A stretch of 64,000 nucleotides of DNA from Paraconexibacter antarcticus (GTDB lineage Bacteria > Actinomycetota > Thermoleophilia > Solirubrobacterales > Solirubrobacteraceae). The position numbers and the translations under genes were made by a program. This document shows, piece after piece, positions 56,802-64,000 of the stretch. The notes beneath the pieces are model-generated. The model was not told where the DNA came from. It saw only the letters and a list, made by a program, of their open reading frames with translations, and made no database searches. Location: NCBI RefSeq assembly GCF_024220175.1, contig NZ_CP098502.1:4220514-4284513 (forward strand). The letters run 5' to 3'. Every line of letters starts with the position of its first letter. Position 1 is the first letter of the stretch.

Positions 56802-59627
56802 TCACCGGCCGGACGACGGGCGCCGGCGCTCGACCCCGAGCGCCGCCCCCAACTCGCCCCGAGCCCGGATCCCGAGCTTGCGGTACGCGCTCGACAGGTG
56901 CACCTCGATGGTCTTCGGGCTGAGGAACAGCTGCTGGGCGATGTCCTGGTTGCGGCGTCCGGCGGCCGCGAGCTCGGCGACCCGCCGCTCGCTCGGCGTC
57001 AGCGCGTCCGGGCCGCTCCCCGAGACGGCGCGCGGGCGCCCGCCGGCGGCGGCGAGCTCGTCCCGGGCCGCGCGGGCGATCGGCGCAGCGCCGCACCGGA
57101 GGGCCAGGTCGTGCGCATCGCGCAGGTGCGCCCGGGCCTCACGCGGTTGCCCGCGGCGGCGCACGGCGCCGCCGAGCGCGAGCAGCGCCCGCGCGTGCTC
57201 GAGCCGGGCCAAGGGGCCGCCGCTCAGCGCGACCGCCTCCTCGAAGTCCTCCACGCGGCCGGTCAGCTCCCCCGTCAGGGTCAGGGCGCGGGCGATCGGT
57301 CCCGGGGTGCCCCAGCTGCGCGCCAGCTCGAGCTCCTCGGTGGCGGTCGCCATCGCCTCCTCGCCGCGCCCGAGGCCGGCCAGCGCCGCGGCGCGGATCG
57401 AGCGCCACGGGTACCAGGCCGGGTTGCGCACGGTCTCCAGGCGGGCGCGCACGCCCTCGAAGCCGTCCAGCGCCTCGGCGTGACGCCCCTCGAGGACGAG
57501 CAGACGCAGCTCGCGGCAGCGCACGTGCAGCTCGCCCTCGGTGGTCGGGCGGTGCCGGCCGGGCACCGCGTCGATGAGCTCGTGCGCCCCGGCCAGGTCA
57601 CCGCGCTCGATCAGGATCTCGGCGAGGAGTCCCAGCGACGCCGGTGACGCCGTCTCGGTGCCCGGCCCCCACCGTCGCGGCCCCTCGATCGCCATCCGCA
57701 TCGCCGCCTCCGCGCCGGGCAGCTCACCGCGGCGCAGATGCAGCATGGCCTGCCAGATCGCGCCGGCGATGACCGCGTGCACCCTGCCGACCTGCTCGGC
57801 CTCGGTCTGCCAGGCGTCCCAGAAGTGCTGCGCCCGCTCGTCATCGGCCAGGAGCAGGACGGTCGAGCCGATCATCGCGGTCAGCAGCCCGTTCTGCGTG
57901 AAGACCGGTCCGGATCCGGCCGGCGCGTCCAGCAGGAGCGCGCTCGCCGCCTGCGCGACGCACGTCTCGGCCGGCGCTCCGGCGAGGGCGAGCTCCCAGG
58001 CCTGCACCGCCATGAGCATGCGCCCGCGCGCACCGGCCGGGACCGGCGTAGGCGCCGGCGCCGGATCGGCGTCGGTGAAGCGACCCGCCCAGCGCTCCAC
58101 CGCCACCAGCGCGGCGGCCGTGTCGCTCAGACCGGGGGGCAACTCCTCGCGCGTCCGCCGTGCGGCGGCGATCGCGTCGGCCGGCCGATCGAAGACGAGC
58201 AGGCGCGTGATGAGCTCCCCGACCCAGGCGCGGCGCGCCTCGTCCGCGAGCGAGCGCCGGGCTGCCTCGAGGTGGCCGACCGCCGCGGCGGGGTCGAGCG
58301 CCCCCTCGGCCAGGCCGACCTGGAGCTGGAGCTCGGGGTCGGCGTCACCGGGCCGTTCGGCGAGGGCCCGGCGCAGGAAGGTCAGGGCCGTCTCGACGGC
58401 GCCGCGGGCCGCCGCGTCCGCCGCCGCGGACCGCAGGACGGTCACGATCCAGCGCTCGCCCCGCGGCGCAGCAAGCAGCAGGTGGGCGCCCACGACGTCC
58501 GCGTCGGCGGCCCGCGCGTGCAGCAGCTCGGCCGCGCGCGCGTGGCGCCGGTCGCGCGCGTCGGGCGTCAGCTCCGCGTAGACCGCGTCGCGGACGACCG
58601 GGTGGACGAAGCCGAGCGGCGGCTCGGCGTCGAGGATCTCGGCCTCGATGAGCGCGGCGACCGCCGGGGACACCGCGCCGTCCTCGACCTCGGCGAGCTC
58701 AGCGATGAGCGGGCTCGCCGCGCCCTCCCCCAGGATCGCGACCGCCTGCGCCACGGCGATGGTCTGCGCGCCGAGGCGGCGCAGCCGGACGAGCGCGATC
58801 CGCGCGACGGCCGAGGGCCCGACCTGGTCGACCATCTCGACGTTCGCGTCGTCGGGCGCGATGCCCTCCGCGCGCAGCGCCCGCAGCAGCTCGACGAGCA
58901 ACAGCGGGTTGCCGGAGGTCGCCCGCCAGCAGGCCTCCGCGAAGTGCGCCGCCGGTCGTACGCCCAGCAGCTCCTGGGCGATCAGGCCGGCGGCACGGGC
59001 GGACAACGGCGCGGGTCGCAGCCGCGACGTCGCCGGTGCCGTCGTGATGTCGGCGAGCAGATCGCTCTCGTCCGGCCGGCCGCCGAGCACCACGAGGACG
59101 GGCACGCCCTCGATCCGGCGGACGAGGTACTGCAGGTAGTGCAGCGACGGACGGTCGACCCAGTGCAGGTCGTCGACGACGAGCGCCAGCGGACCTTCCG
59201 TCGCGGCGTTGACGGTCAGCCAGTACAGACCGCCGAGCGTCGTGAAGGCGTCCGGATCGACCGCGGCATCCGGCCGGAAGACGCTCGTGGCCGGCGCCGC
59301 CGGACCCCGCATCCACCCCACGGGCTCGGGGCCGAGCAGCGCGGACTCGAACAGCTGACGCACGACGCCGTAGGGATGCTCGCGCTCGATCTCCCCGCCC
59401 CGGGCCGGCAGCACCCGCAGCCCCGCGGCGTCGAGCAGCCGGCGGGCCTCGGCGAGCAGACGGGTCTTCCCCACGCCCGGAGTGCCCTCGACGAGCACGA
59501 CCCGCCCCTCGCCGGCGGCCGTCGCCGCGATCGCGTCGCCGAGCGCGGAGAGCTCCGCCTGCCGGTCGAGCAGCGGCAACGCCGTGCGCTGCGCCCCGGT
59601 CGCAGCTAGCGTGCGAGCCGCCTCCAT
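56802..59627 (-). CDS. LAL-type LuxR regulator (AAA ATPase, TPR-like region, C-terminal HTH)
   Basis: 941 aa. N-terminal Walker A VEGTPGVGKTRLLAEARRLL, Walker B LALVVDDLHWVDRPSLHYLQYLV; a long helical repeat region; C-terminal LTPSERRVAELAAAGRRNQDIAQQLFLSPKTIEVHLSSAYRKLGI is a LuxR/NarL HTH. Typical large ATP-binding regulators (LAL/MalT-like) activate catabolic or secondary-metabolism genes. ATG 59627. It is divergent from the broken acyl-CoA ligase fragment, which may be the remnant of its target. Confidence 0.92.
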   Translation of the reverse strand: MEAARTLAATGAQRTALPLLDRQAELSALGDAIAATAAGEGRVVLVEGTPGVGKTRLLAEARRLLDAAGLRVLPARGGEIEREHPYGVVRQLFESALLGPEPVGWMRGPAAPATSVFRPDAAVDPDAFTTLGGLYWLTVNAATEGPLALVVDDLHWVDRPSLHYLQYLVRRIEGVPVLVVLGGRPDESDLLADITTAPATSRLRPAPLSARAAGLIAQELLGVRPAAHFAEACWRATSGNPLLLVELLRALRAEGIAPDDANVEMVDQVGPSAVARIALVRLRRLGAQTIAVAQAVAILGEGAASPLIAELAEVEDGAVSPAVAALIEAEILDAEPPLGFVHPVVRDAVYAELTPDARDRRHARAAELLHARAADADVVGAHLLLAAPRGERWIVTVLRSAAADAAARGAVETALTFLRRALAERPGDADPELQLQVGLAEGALDPAAAVGHLEAARRSLADEARRAWVGELITRLLVFDRPADAIAAARRTREELPPGLSDTAAALVAVERWAGRFTDADPAPAPTPVPAGARGRMLMAVQAWELALAGAPAETCVAQAASALLLDAPAGSGPVFTQNGLLTAMIGSTVLLLADDERAQHFWDAWQTEAEQVGRVHAVIAGAIWQAMLHLRRGELPGAEAAMRMAIEGPRRWGPGTETASPASLGLLAEILIERGDLAGAHELIDAVPGRHRPTTEGELHVRCRELRLLVLEGRHAEALDGFEGVRARLETVRNPAWYPWRSIRAAALAGLGRGEEAMATATEELELARSWGTPGPIARALTLTGELTGRVEDFEEAVALSGGPLARLEHARALLALGGAVRRRGQPREARAHLRDAHDLALRCGAAPIARAARDELAAAGGRPRAVSGSGPDALTPSERRVAELAAAGRRNQDIAQQLFLSPKTIEVHLSSAYRKLGIRARGELGAALGVERRRPSSGR

Positions 59628-59654
59628 CGCCCCGCGCACCCTATGTGAGCGCGC

Positions 59655-59834
59655 GTGGGCATCTTGCGCCGAATGCACCCCGACGTCATCGCAAAGACCA
59701 ATCCCGACCGGCTCGCCCTGATCACCGACGACGGCCGGACGCGGACGTACGCACAGCTGACCGCTGCCGCGTGGCGCATCGCGCGGCTCTTCCGCAGCCT
59801 CGGCCTGCAGCCGGGCGACCACGTCGCGCTGTCG
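59655..59834 (+). pseudogene. Truncated acyl-CoA synthetase (N-terminal fragment)
   Basis: MHPDVIAKTNPDRLALITDDG and RTYAQLTAAAWRIARLFRSLGLQPGDHVAL are the normal N-terminus of an AMP-dependent acyl-CoA ligase (about 500-550 aa in full). After about 55 residues the reading continues into unrelated sequence. No further ligase motifs (for example the AMP-binding SSGTTG) are present in the 600 bp that follow. Divergent from the LuxR gene. Confidence 0.7.
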
Positions 59835-59960
59835 CGAAGTCCGCCAGCGGGCGGGCGCTGTAGAGGATCTCGATCTGCGTGATCGCGTAGAGGCACAGCT
59901 CGCCGTAGTCCAGCAGGCCGGGGCTCCACGCACCCACGCGGACTTGTCCAGCAGGATCAG
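59834..59960 (-). pseudogene. Broken VapC-type PIN toxin fragment
   Basis: LILLDKSAWVR (the PIN opening LxDxSAW) in one frame is followed by DYGELCLYAITQIEILYSARPLADF in another, the next PIN segment; the frameshift lies just after the Arg. The sequence then ends at the junction with the acyl-CoA ligase fragment at about 59834, so the C-terminal acidic residues of the nuclease site are gone. Not functional. Confidence 0.55.
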
Positions 59961-60210
59961 CGCCGCGCCCCGTCGCCCAGAGGCTCGTCGACATCGACGA
60001 GCCGGGCCGCGCGCTCGAGCCCCGCGCGCTGACGCTCCTGAGGTGCTTCAGACCGGCGAGCTCGTCTCGGAGCGCCCGGCCACCGGCCTCGGTCAACCGC
60101 AACAGCAACGTCGGCGATCGGTCACCTCCGGCCACGCCCGCCGCGAGATCGAGCAGCTCAGCGGTCTGCCCCGTGTCCGTCACGGTGTATCGCGGGTAGG
60201 TCGTCGGCAC
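59961..60210 (-). pseudogene. VapB-like antitoxin remnant
   Basis: From GTG 60210: VPTTYPRYTVTDTGQTAELLDLAAGVAGGDRSPTLLLRLTEAGGRALRDELA, matching the ribbon-helix-helix-type antitoxins that precede VapC. The frame then runs on without a stop into the toxin fragment, so at least one frameshift has occurred. Decayed partner of the PIN fragment. Confidence 0.5.
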
Positions 60211-60503
60211 CCGATCAGTGCAACACCGAGATAGGCAAGGTGCGACACCAAGCGGCGCCGTCTCGAGAACCGTTGTGCGCCGCACCCCGTTTCGGCCCGC
60301 CCGGGGGCGCACCGGCGACGCTCACCGCCGGTCTTACCGTGGCAAATGGCCGGCGTCAGGGTGGTGACATCCGGGGATGCTCTCGGGAAAGACATGCGCG
60401 AAAACATCGCCAAATCCCACCGAGCCGCGATACGTCGCCGAACTATGGCAGCTCCCGAAACTCGGCGCAGAACGACCAAACGCCCGCAAAGTGGGCCCTT
60501 TAG
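60211..60503. other. Non-coding stretch with no recognised feature
   Basis: Between the decayed antitoxin and the tRNA 3' end. Open frames here have no homology or codon bias that I can see. No repeat, promoter hexamer pair or hairpin stands out. It contains AAAACATCGCCAAATC-like stretches that are lower in G+C than the surroundings, which may indicate acquired DNA. Confidence 0.4.
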
Positions 60504-60592
60504 CGGAGAGACAGGGATTCGAACCCTGGGTACGGCTTACACCGCACAACGGTTTTCGAGACCGCCCCGTTCAACCACTCCGGCATCTCTCC
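60504..60592 (-). tRNA. tRNA-Ser (anticodon CGA)
   Basis: 89-nt type II tRNA. Acceptor stem GGAGAGA (60592 to 60586) pairs with TCTCTCC (60511-60505) and the discriminator G is at 60504; no encoded CCA. Anticodon loop CTCGAAA gives CGA (60556-60558), reading UCG. T-arm GGTTCGAATCC and a long variable arm are present. Confidence 0.95.
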
Positions 60593-60691
60593 GTGGCCAG
60601 CACGCTGGCGAAGCGGGAAGGGTACCGAGTCGGGCGTCCCGGCGCGTGGGAGCGGGCACGCGCCAGCCGGGATCGTCATCCTTGGGCGCGC

Positions 60692-61540
60692 ATGGCTGAC
60701 CCCCGCGAGCGGCTGACGGCACACCTGCTCGACCTCGGCATCATCGAGGCCGGGGACGTCTCCTCGATCGACACGCTCGTGGCGCTCGCGCGGGACTCGA
60801 GCGGCGTGCATCTCGAGGAGCACGACATGCTCGGGATGGCGCAGGCGCTGGGGCGGGCCGCGGACCGGGTCGGGGCGGCGGGCGCCGACATCGCCGTACG
60901 GCGGCTTGACCACCTGCCCACCGACGAACGGCCCGCGGCCGCGGAGGCGTGGATCACGGCCGTCATGCCCGTCGTCGTCGCGACGTTCACGCTCCTGTGC
61001 GAGCGGCGGGCGCGGCAGATCTCGCGCCGGCGCCTCGGGGCCGCGGCGGAGGGACGCCACGCCGAGCCGCCGGTCGCGGTCGCGTTCGTCGACCTGCGGG
61101 GGTCGACCGCGTTCATGCTGGACCGCTCGCCGCAGGAGATCGCGGAACTGACCGACGTGCTCTACGCGGTCGGCCAGGAGGCCGCCACGCACCACGACGT
61201 CGCCGCCGGCAAGTTCCTCGGCGACGGGGTGCTGCTCGTCTCGGCGGACACGGCGCGCCTGCTCGCCGCGGCCCGGGAGGCCGTCGCGTCCCTCGCACAG
61301 CGGACCGAGCTACGGGCGGGCGCCGGCGTCGCCTGGGGCCAGGTCATCCGCCGCGCGGGCGACTGGCACGGGCCGCCGGTGAACCTCGCCGCGCGCCTCG
61401 CGGAGGTCGCGGCGGCGGACGAGATCCTCGTCGACTTCACGGCGATGGATCGGCACGACGACGCCTCGGCGACCTGGCGGGACATCGTGCCGCGCGGGGT
61501 GCCGGAGCCGCGGCGCGTCGCGGTCTTCACCTCGCGCTGA
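60692..61540 (+). CDS. Class III adenylate/guanylate cyclase
   Basis: 282 aa. An N-terminal helical domain of about 120 residues (GIIEAGDVSSIDTLVALARDSSGVHLEEHDMLG) precedes the catalytic domain: VAFVDLRGSTAFMLDRSP with the first metal Asp, AGKFLGDGVLLVS with the second, and GPPVNLAARLAEVA with transition-state Asn/Arg. It should make cAMP (or cGMP) from NTP; the substrate-selecting residues cannot be read safely. ATG 60692 chosen as longer frames extend through the tRNA. Confidence 0.82.
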   Translation: MADPRERLTAHLLDLGIIEAGDVSSIDTLVALARDSSGVHLEEHDMLGMAQALGRAADRVGAAGADIAVRRLDHLPTDERPAAAEAWITAVMPVVVATFTLLCERRARQISRRRLGAAAEGRHAEPPVAVAFVDLRGSTAFMLDRSPQEIAELTDVLYAVGQEAATHHDVAAGKFLGDGVLLVSADTARLLAAAREAVASLAQRTELRAGAGVAWGQVIRRAGDWHGPPVNLAARLAEVAAADEILVDFTAMDRHDDASATWRDIVPRGVPEPRRVAVFTSR

Positions 61541-61622
61541 CACGACGGGGCGACATCCGGCACAATGACGCCGTCCGTGCGGTCTGCCACGATCGCCGTG
61601 ACATCTGACGGGGGTCAAGGTC

Positions 61623-62204
61623 ATGTGGGGGAAACGCAAGAGCCGGTCGGCCGTGCGACGCGTGGGTGTGGTGCTCACGTGCCTCGCCGTGGTCGTCCTC
61701 GGCGCGACCGCGCGAGTGGCATCCGCCGACCCCGGCGACCAGGTCGTCACCCTGCGCAGCACCTTCGAGAAGCAGCACGCGACGGCCTCGTTCACGGTCC
61801 CGGCCAACTGGGCCATCCGGGCCCGGTCCTCGTCCGCCACGCTCACGGCGCCCTCGAGCCGCGGGGGCTGCAGCCACGTCATCACCGCCGACCTCAACGC
61901 GCTCTACGTCGCCCCGACGACCACCTCCATGGCCTGGGTCCGCTCGCGCCTCAGCGACAAGGGCCGGCTCGTGGCCGCCTTCCCGGGCCTGCTGAGCTGG
62001 GGCGCGGCGAGCGTACCGGGCTCGCGCACGGCCGACGGCGTCGCCGCCCAGATCACCGGCTCCGGGCGCTACGGGCCGATCATGACCGAGGTACGGCTGG
62101 AGGGGACGCTCGTCCGCGGCTGCCCGGCCAACCAGGGCCCGAAGCTCGCCAAGCGCCTCGCGCGGATGCTGCCCGGCGTCGGCATCACCGCATCCCGGCG
62201 CTGA
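61623..62204 (+). CDS. Secreted hypothetical protein
   Basis: 193 aa. Positively charged start (MWGKRKSRSAVRR), hydrophobic core VGVVLTCLAVVVLGATARV and a signal-peptidase site ASADP. The mature part (RSTFEKQHATASFTVPANWAIRARSSSATLTAP ... TADGVAAQITGSGRYG) is Ser/Ala/Thr-rich, two cysteines (GGCSH, RGCPAN), no family known. Exported soluble or wall-associated protein. Confidence 0.65.
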   Translation: MWGKRKSRSAVRRVGVVLTCLAVVVLGATARVASADPGDQVVTLRSTFEKQHATASFTVPANWAIRARSSSATLTAPSSRGGCSHVITADLNALYVAPTTTSMAWVRSRLSDKGRLVAAFPGLLSWGAASVPGSRTADGVAAQITGSGRYGPIMTEVRLEGTLVRGCPANQGPKLAKRLARMLPGVGITASRR

Positions 62205-62304
62205 CCGCTCGCTGCCAGCGGACCGGACCCCGGGAGCTTCCGGCCGCGCCCCACGCGCCGGCCCCGTCGACCACGACCCCCTCCGGCACCTCCGGCAGCC
62301 GGAC

Positions 62305-63525
62305 CTAGGCGGAGGACTGCGCGGACGACACCGCCGGCACCGCGACGATCCGGCGGTGCTCGTCCAGCCAGCACCCGAGGGCGACGAGCGTGAAGCCGGC
62401 GCCGAGCGCGCAGACCGCGTCCCAGCCGCCGGCCGAGAACGCGGCGGCGCCCGCCGCCGAGCCCGCCGCGCCGAAGAGGAAGTTGTTGCCCATGTAGGCG
62501 GTCGTCACGCGGCTGCGCGCGTCGGGCGCCAGCGCGTAGATCGTCGCCTGGTTGAGGATGTTCTGCCCCTGGACCCCGAGGTCGAGCAGCACCAGGCCGG
62601 CGATGATCGCGACGACCGACGAGGTCCCGAGCGCGAGCAGGCCCCACCCGCCGAGGACCGCGAGCCAGAAGCCGAGCGTCGCCCGGTGCGTGAGGCCGCG
62701 GTCGGCGAGGCGCCCGGCGAAGCGCGCCGACCCCGCCCCGACGAGCCCCGCGATCCCGAACAGGCCGATGACCGCGTCGCCGTACGAGTACGGCGCGCGC
62801 GAGAGCAGGAAGGTGAGCGTCGTCCACAGCGTCGAGAACGTCGCCATCCCCATCGCGCCGTACGCCATCCGGCGCCGCAGCGCGCCCTCGCGGCGGACGA
62901 GCGTCCCGATCGACCCGAGCAGCTGCCGGTAGGGCAGCGTCGACGGCGGCGCGACGTCGGGCAGCGCCCGCCACAGCGCCACGGTCAGGGACAGCATGAG
63001 CCCGGCCCCGACGTAATACACCGCGCGCCACCCGGCCGCGGACGCGATGAGCCCCGACACCGTCCGCGCGAGCAGGATCCCGATGAGCAGCCCGCTCATG
63101 ACCACGCCGACGACGGAGCCACGGTCCTCCTCGTCGGCGAGCTCGCTCGCGAACGGGATGAGCACCTGCGCGACGACCGACGTGACCCCGGCGACCCCGA
63201 CACCGAGCGCGAGCACCCAGAACGAGGGTGCGATCGCCGCCAGCAGCAGCCCGAGCGTCGTGACGAGCAGCAGCCGGCAGACCATGCGCCGCCGGTCGAC
63301 GAGGTCTCCGAGCGGCACGATGAACACGAGGCCCGTCGCGTACCCGACCTGCGAGGAGGTGACGAGCAGCCCGGCGACCCCCGACGAGACGTGCAGCGCC
63401 CGCGCGATCGTGTCGAGCAGCGGCTGGGCGTAGTAGAGGTTCGCGACCGTGGCGCCGCAGGCGACAGCGAGGAGGCGCACGAGCCCCGGGGACAGGCGGG
63501 ACGCGCGGGAGGCGGACGGGACCAC
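62305..63525 (-). CDS. MFS transporter
   Basis: 406 aa, twelve predicted TM helices. GYATGLVFIVPLGDLVDRRRMVCRLL carries the loop 2-3 GD(x)xxDRR motif, and ASELADEEDRGSVVGVVMSGLLIGILLARTVSGL a central-helix signature; similar proteins are YnfM-like exporters. Substrate unknown. GTG 63525 start. It lies between the secreted-protein gene and the Amt gene. Confidence 0.87.
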   Translation of the reverse strand: MVPSASRASRLSPGLVRLLAVACGATVANLYYAQPLLDTIARALHVSSGVAGLLVTSSQVGYATGLVFIVPLGDLVDRRRMVCRLLLVTTLGLLLAAIAPSFWVLALGVGVAGVTSVVAQVLIPFASELADEEDRGSVVGVVMSGLLIGILLARTVSGLIASAAGWRAVYYVGAGLMLSLTVALWRALPDVAPPSTLPYRQLLGSIGTLVRREGALRRRMAYGAMGMATFSTLWTTLTFLLSRAPYSYGDAVIGLFGIAGLVGAGSARFAGRLADRGLTHRATLGFWLAVLGGWGLLALGTSSVVAIIAGLVLLDLGVQGQNILNQATIYALAPDARSRVTTAYMGNNFLFGAAGSAAGAAAFSAGGWDAVCALGAGFTLVALGCWLDEHRRIVAVPAVSSAQSSA

Positions 63526-63589
63526 CCGGTCAGGCTAGTGGCTCGCCCTGCGCCCGCCCGTCCCGCCCCGCCCCGTCCCGTCCCGTCCC

Positions 63590-64000
63590 TCAGCGCAGCA
63601 CCGACACCGGGTCGGAGTCGGGCGCGAGCGCCGCCGCCCCGTAGAGCTCGGACGCCGGGATGAACTGCTCGGGGTAGCCGTACATGCCGTGCTCGGAGAT
63701 GTCGAGCCCCTCGTGCTCCTCGAGCGCCGTGACGCGCAGGCCGTAGGTCTTCTCGATGAGCCAGAAGGCCGCGTAGGACGTCGCGAAGACGAACGCGAAG
63801 ACGACGGCGATCCCGAGCGCCTGGCTGCCGAGCTGCGTGAAGGACCCCGTGTAGAAGAGCCCGCCGTGGCTGCCGCCGAGGTTGAGCTTCGCGAGGTGCG
63901 GCGCCGCGAACAGCCCGCACGAGAGCGCGCCCCAGACGCCGCAGATGCCGTGCGCGGCGAGGGCGCCGACCGGGTCGTCGACGCGCCGCTCGATCGCGAG
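63590..64000 (-). CDS. Ammonium transporter (C-terminal part)
   Basis: 136 residues visible, 5' part beyond the right edge. Reading inward: IERRVDDPVGALAAHGICGVWGALSCGLFA with the second pore-lining His, LGIAVVFAFVFATSYAAFWLIEK (last TM helix) and the cytosolic tail LEEHEGLDISEHGMYGYPEQF, all characteristic of Amt/MEP transporters. It conducts ammonium/ammonia into the cell; a GlnK gene, usual partner, would be expected just downstream but an MFS gene is there. Confidence 0.9.
   Translation of the reverse strand, partial: LAIERRVDDPVGALAAHGICGVWGALSCGLFAAPHLAKLNLGGSHGGLFYTGSFTQLGSQALGIAVVFAFVFATSYAAFWLIEKTYGLRVTALEEHEGLDISEHGMYGYPEQFIPASELYGAAALAPDSDPVSVLR

Noticed and set aside
60377..60691. 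N-terminal extension of the cyclase from 60377
   Set aside because: The extension runs through the tRNA-Ser gene on the other strand and has no homology; ATG 60692 gives a normal start.
63554..63589. CCCGT/CCCCG repeats as terminator or origin
   Set aside because: Simple-sequence run without dyad symmetry; no DnaA boxes near it.
1..64000. Prophage, CRISPR array, rRNA operon or secondary-metabolite megasynthase
   Set aside because: No phage structural or integrase genes, no spaced repeats, no rRNA sequence and no PKS/NRPS modules were seen on either strand.

Overview
The window is very G+C-rich (roughly three quarters G+C by eye), uses many GTG starts and 1-8 bp gene overlaps, and carries actinobacterial gene types (several TetR regulators, MMPL pump, LAL-type LuxR regulator, SPW-repeat protein, universal stress proteins, DtxR-like iron box). 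I infer an Actinomycetota chromosome, most likely Thermoleophilia/Solirubrobacterales; no rRNA or marker gene is present to prove this.

Layout. 0-0.6 kb: end of an iron(III) ABC lipoprotein gene behind an iron-box palindrome. 0.75-4.8 kb: PlsB-like acyltransferase, FAD oxidoreductase, EamA exporter. 4.8-18.8 kb: a catabolic island with two TetR genes, a P450-ALDH-SDR-dikinase-like-DUF7064 run on the plus strand and an SDR-thiolase-FAD oxidoreductase run on the minus strand. It looks like processing of a steroid/terpenoid-like or other hydrophobic substrate, with an unusual split PEP-synthase/PPDK-like pair. A 15-19 bp palindrome occurs twice inside it. 18.9-24.8 kb: HD protein, three universal stress proteins, an Nramp-like and a ZIP metal transporter. 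24.9-29.3 kb: an OmpR/EnvZ-type two-component system divergent from a DUF4956-VTC-PAP2 (polyphosphate-type) operon. 29.4-33.0 kb: ABC exporter plus lipoprotein, split by an IS982-family element inserted exactly between stop and start codons. 33-43 kb: membrane and lipid genes (flippase-like, fatty acid desaturase) and small stress/signalling genes, two of them behind copies of the same promoter plus structured leader. 43.3-51.2 kb: second DUF7064 gene with an ecdysteroid-kinase-like gene, dehydrogenases, epimerase and a PP2C phosphatase. 51.3-59.6 kb: TetR/MMPL (with a C-terminal hotdog domain), another TetR divergent from a tiny gene, 6PGDH-like reductase and a giant LuxR regulator. 59.6-60.2 kb: scar of a truncated acyl-CoA ligase joined to a decayed vapBC module. 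60.5 kb: tRNA-Ser(CGA). 60.7-64 kb: class III cyclase, secreted protein, MFS transporter and an ammonium transporter running off the end.

Most novel signals: (1) three promoters, upstream of the polyphosphate-type operon, the ABC exporter and the desaturase, share TCTCA-N6-TCTCA-N11-TAnnnT, and each is followed within 6-11 nt by a mini-ORF whose TGA overlaps the GTG or ATG of the main gene; (2) a duplicated promoter plus about 130-nt structured leader before a cupin gene and a DUF2294 gene; (3) the split dikinase with two swivelling-His domains in a catabolic operon; (4) each DUF7064 gene lying next to an ATP-dependent phosphotransferase-like gene; (5) an MMPL-hotdog fusion.
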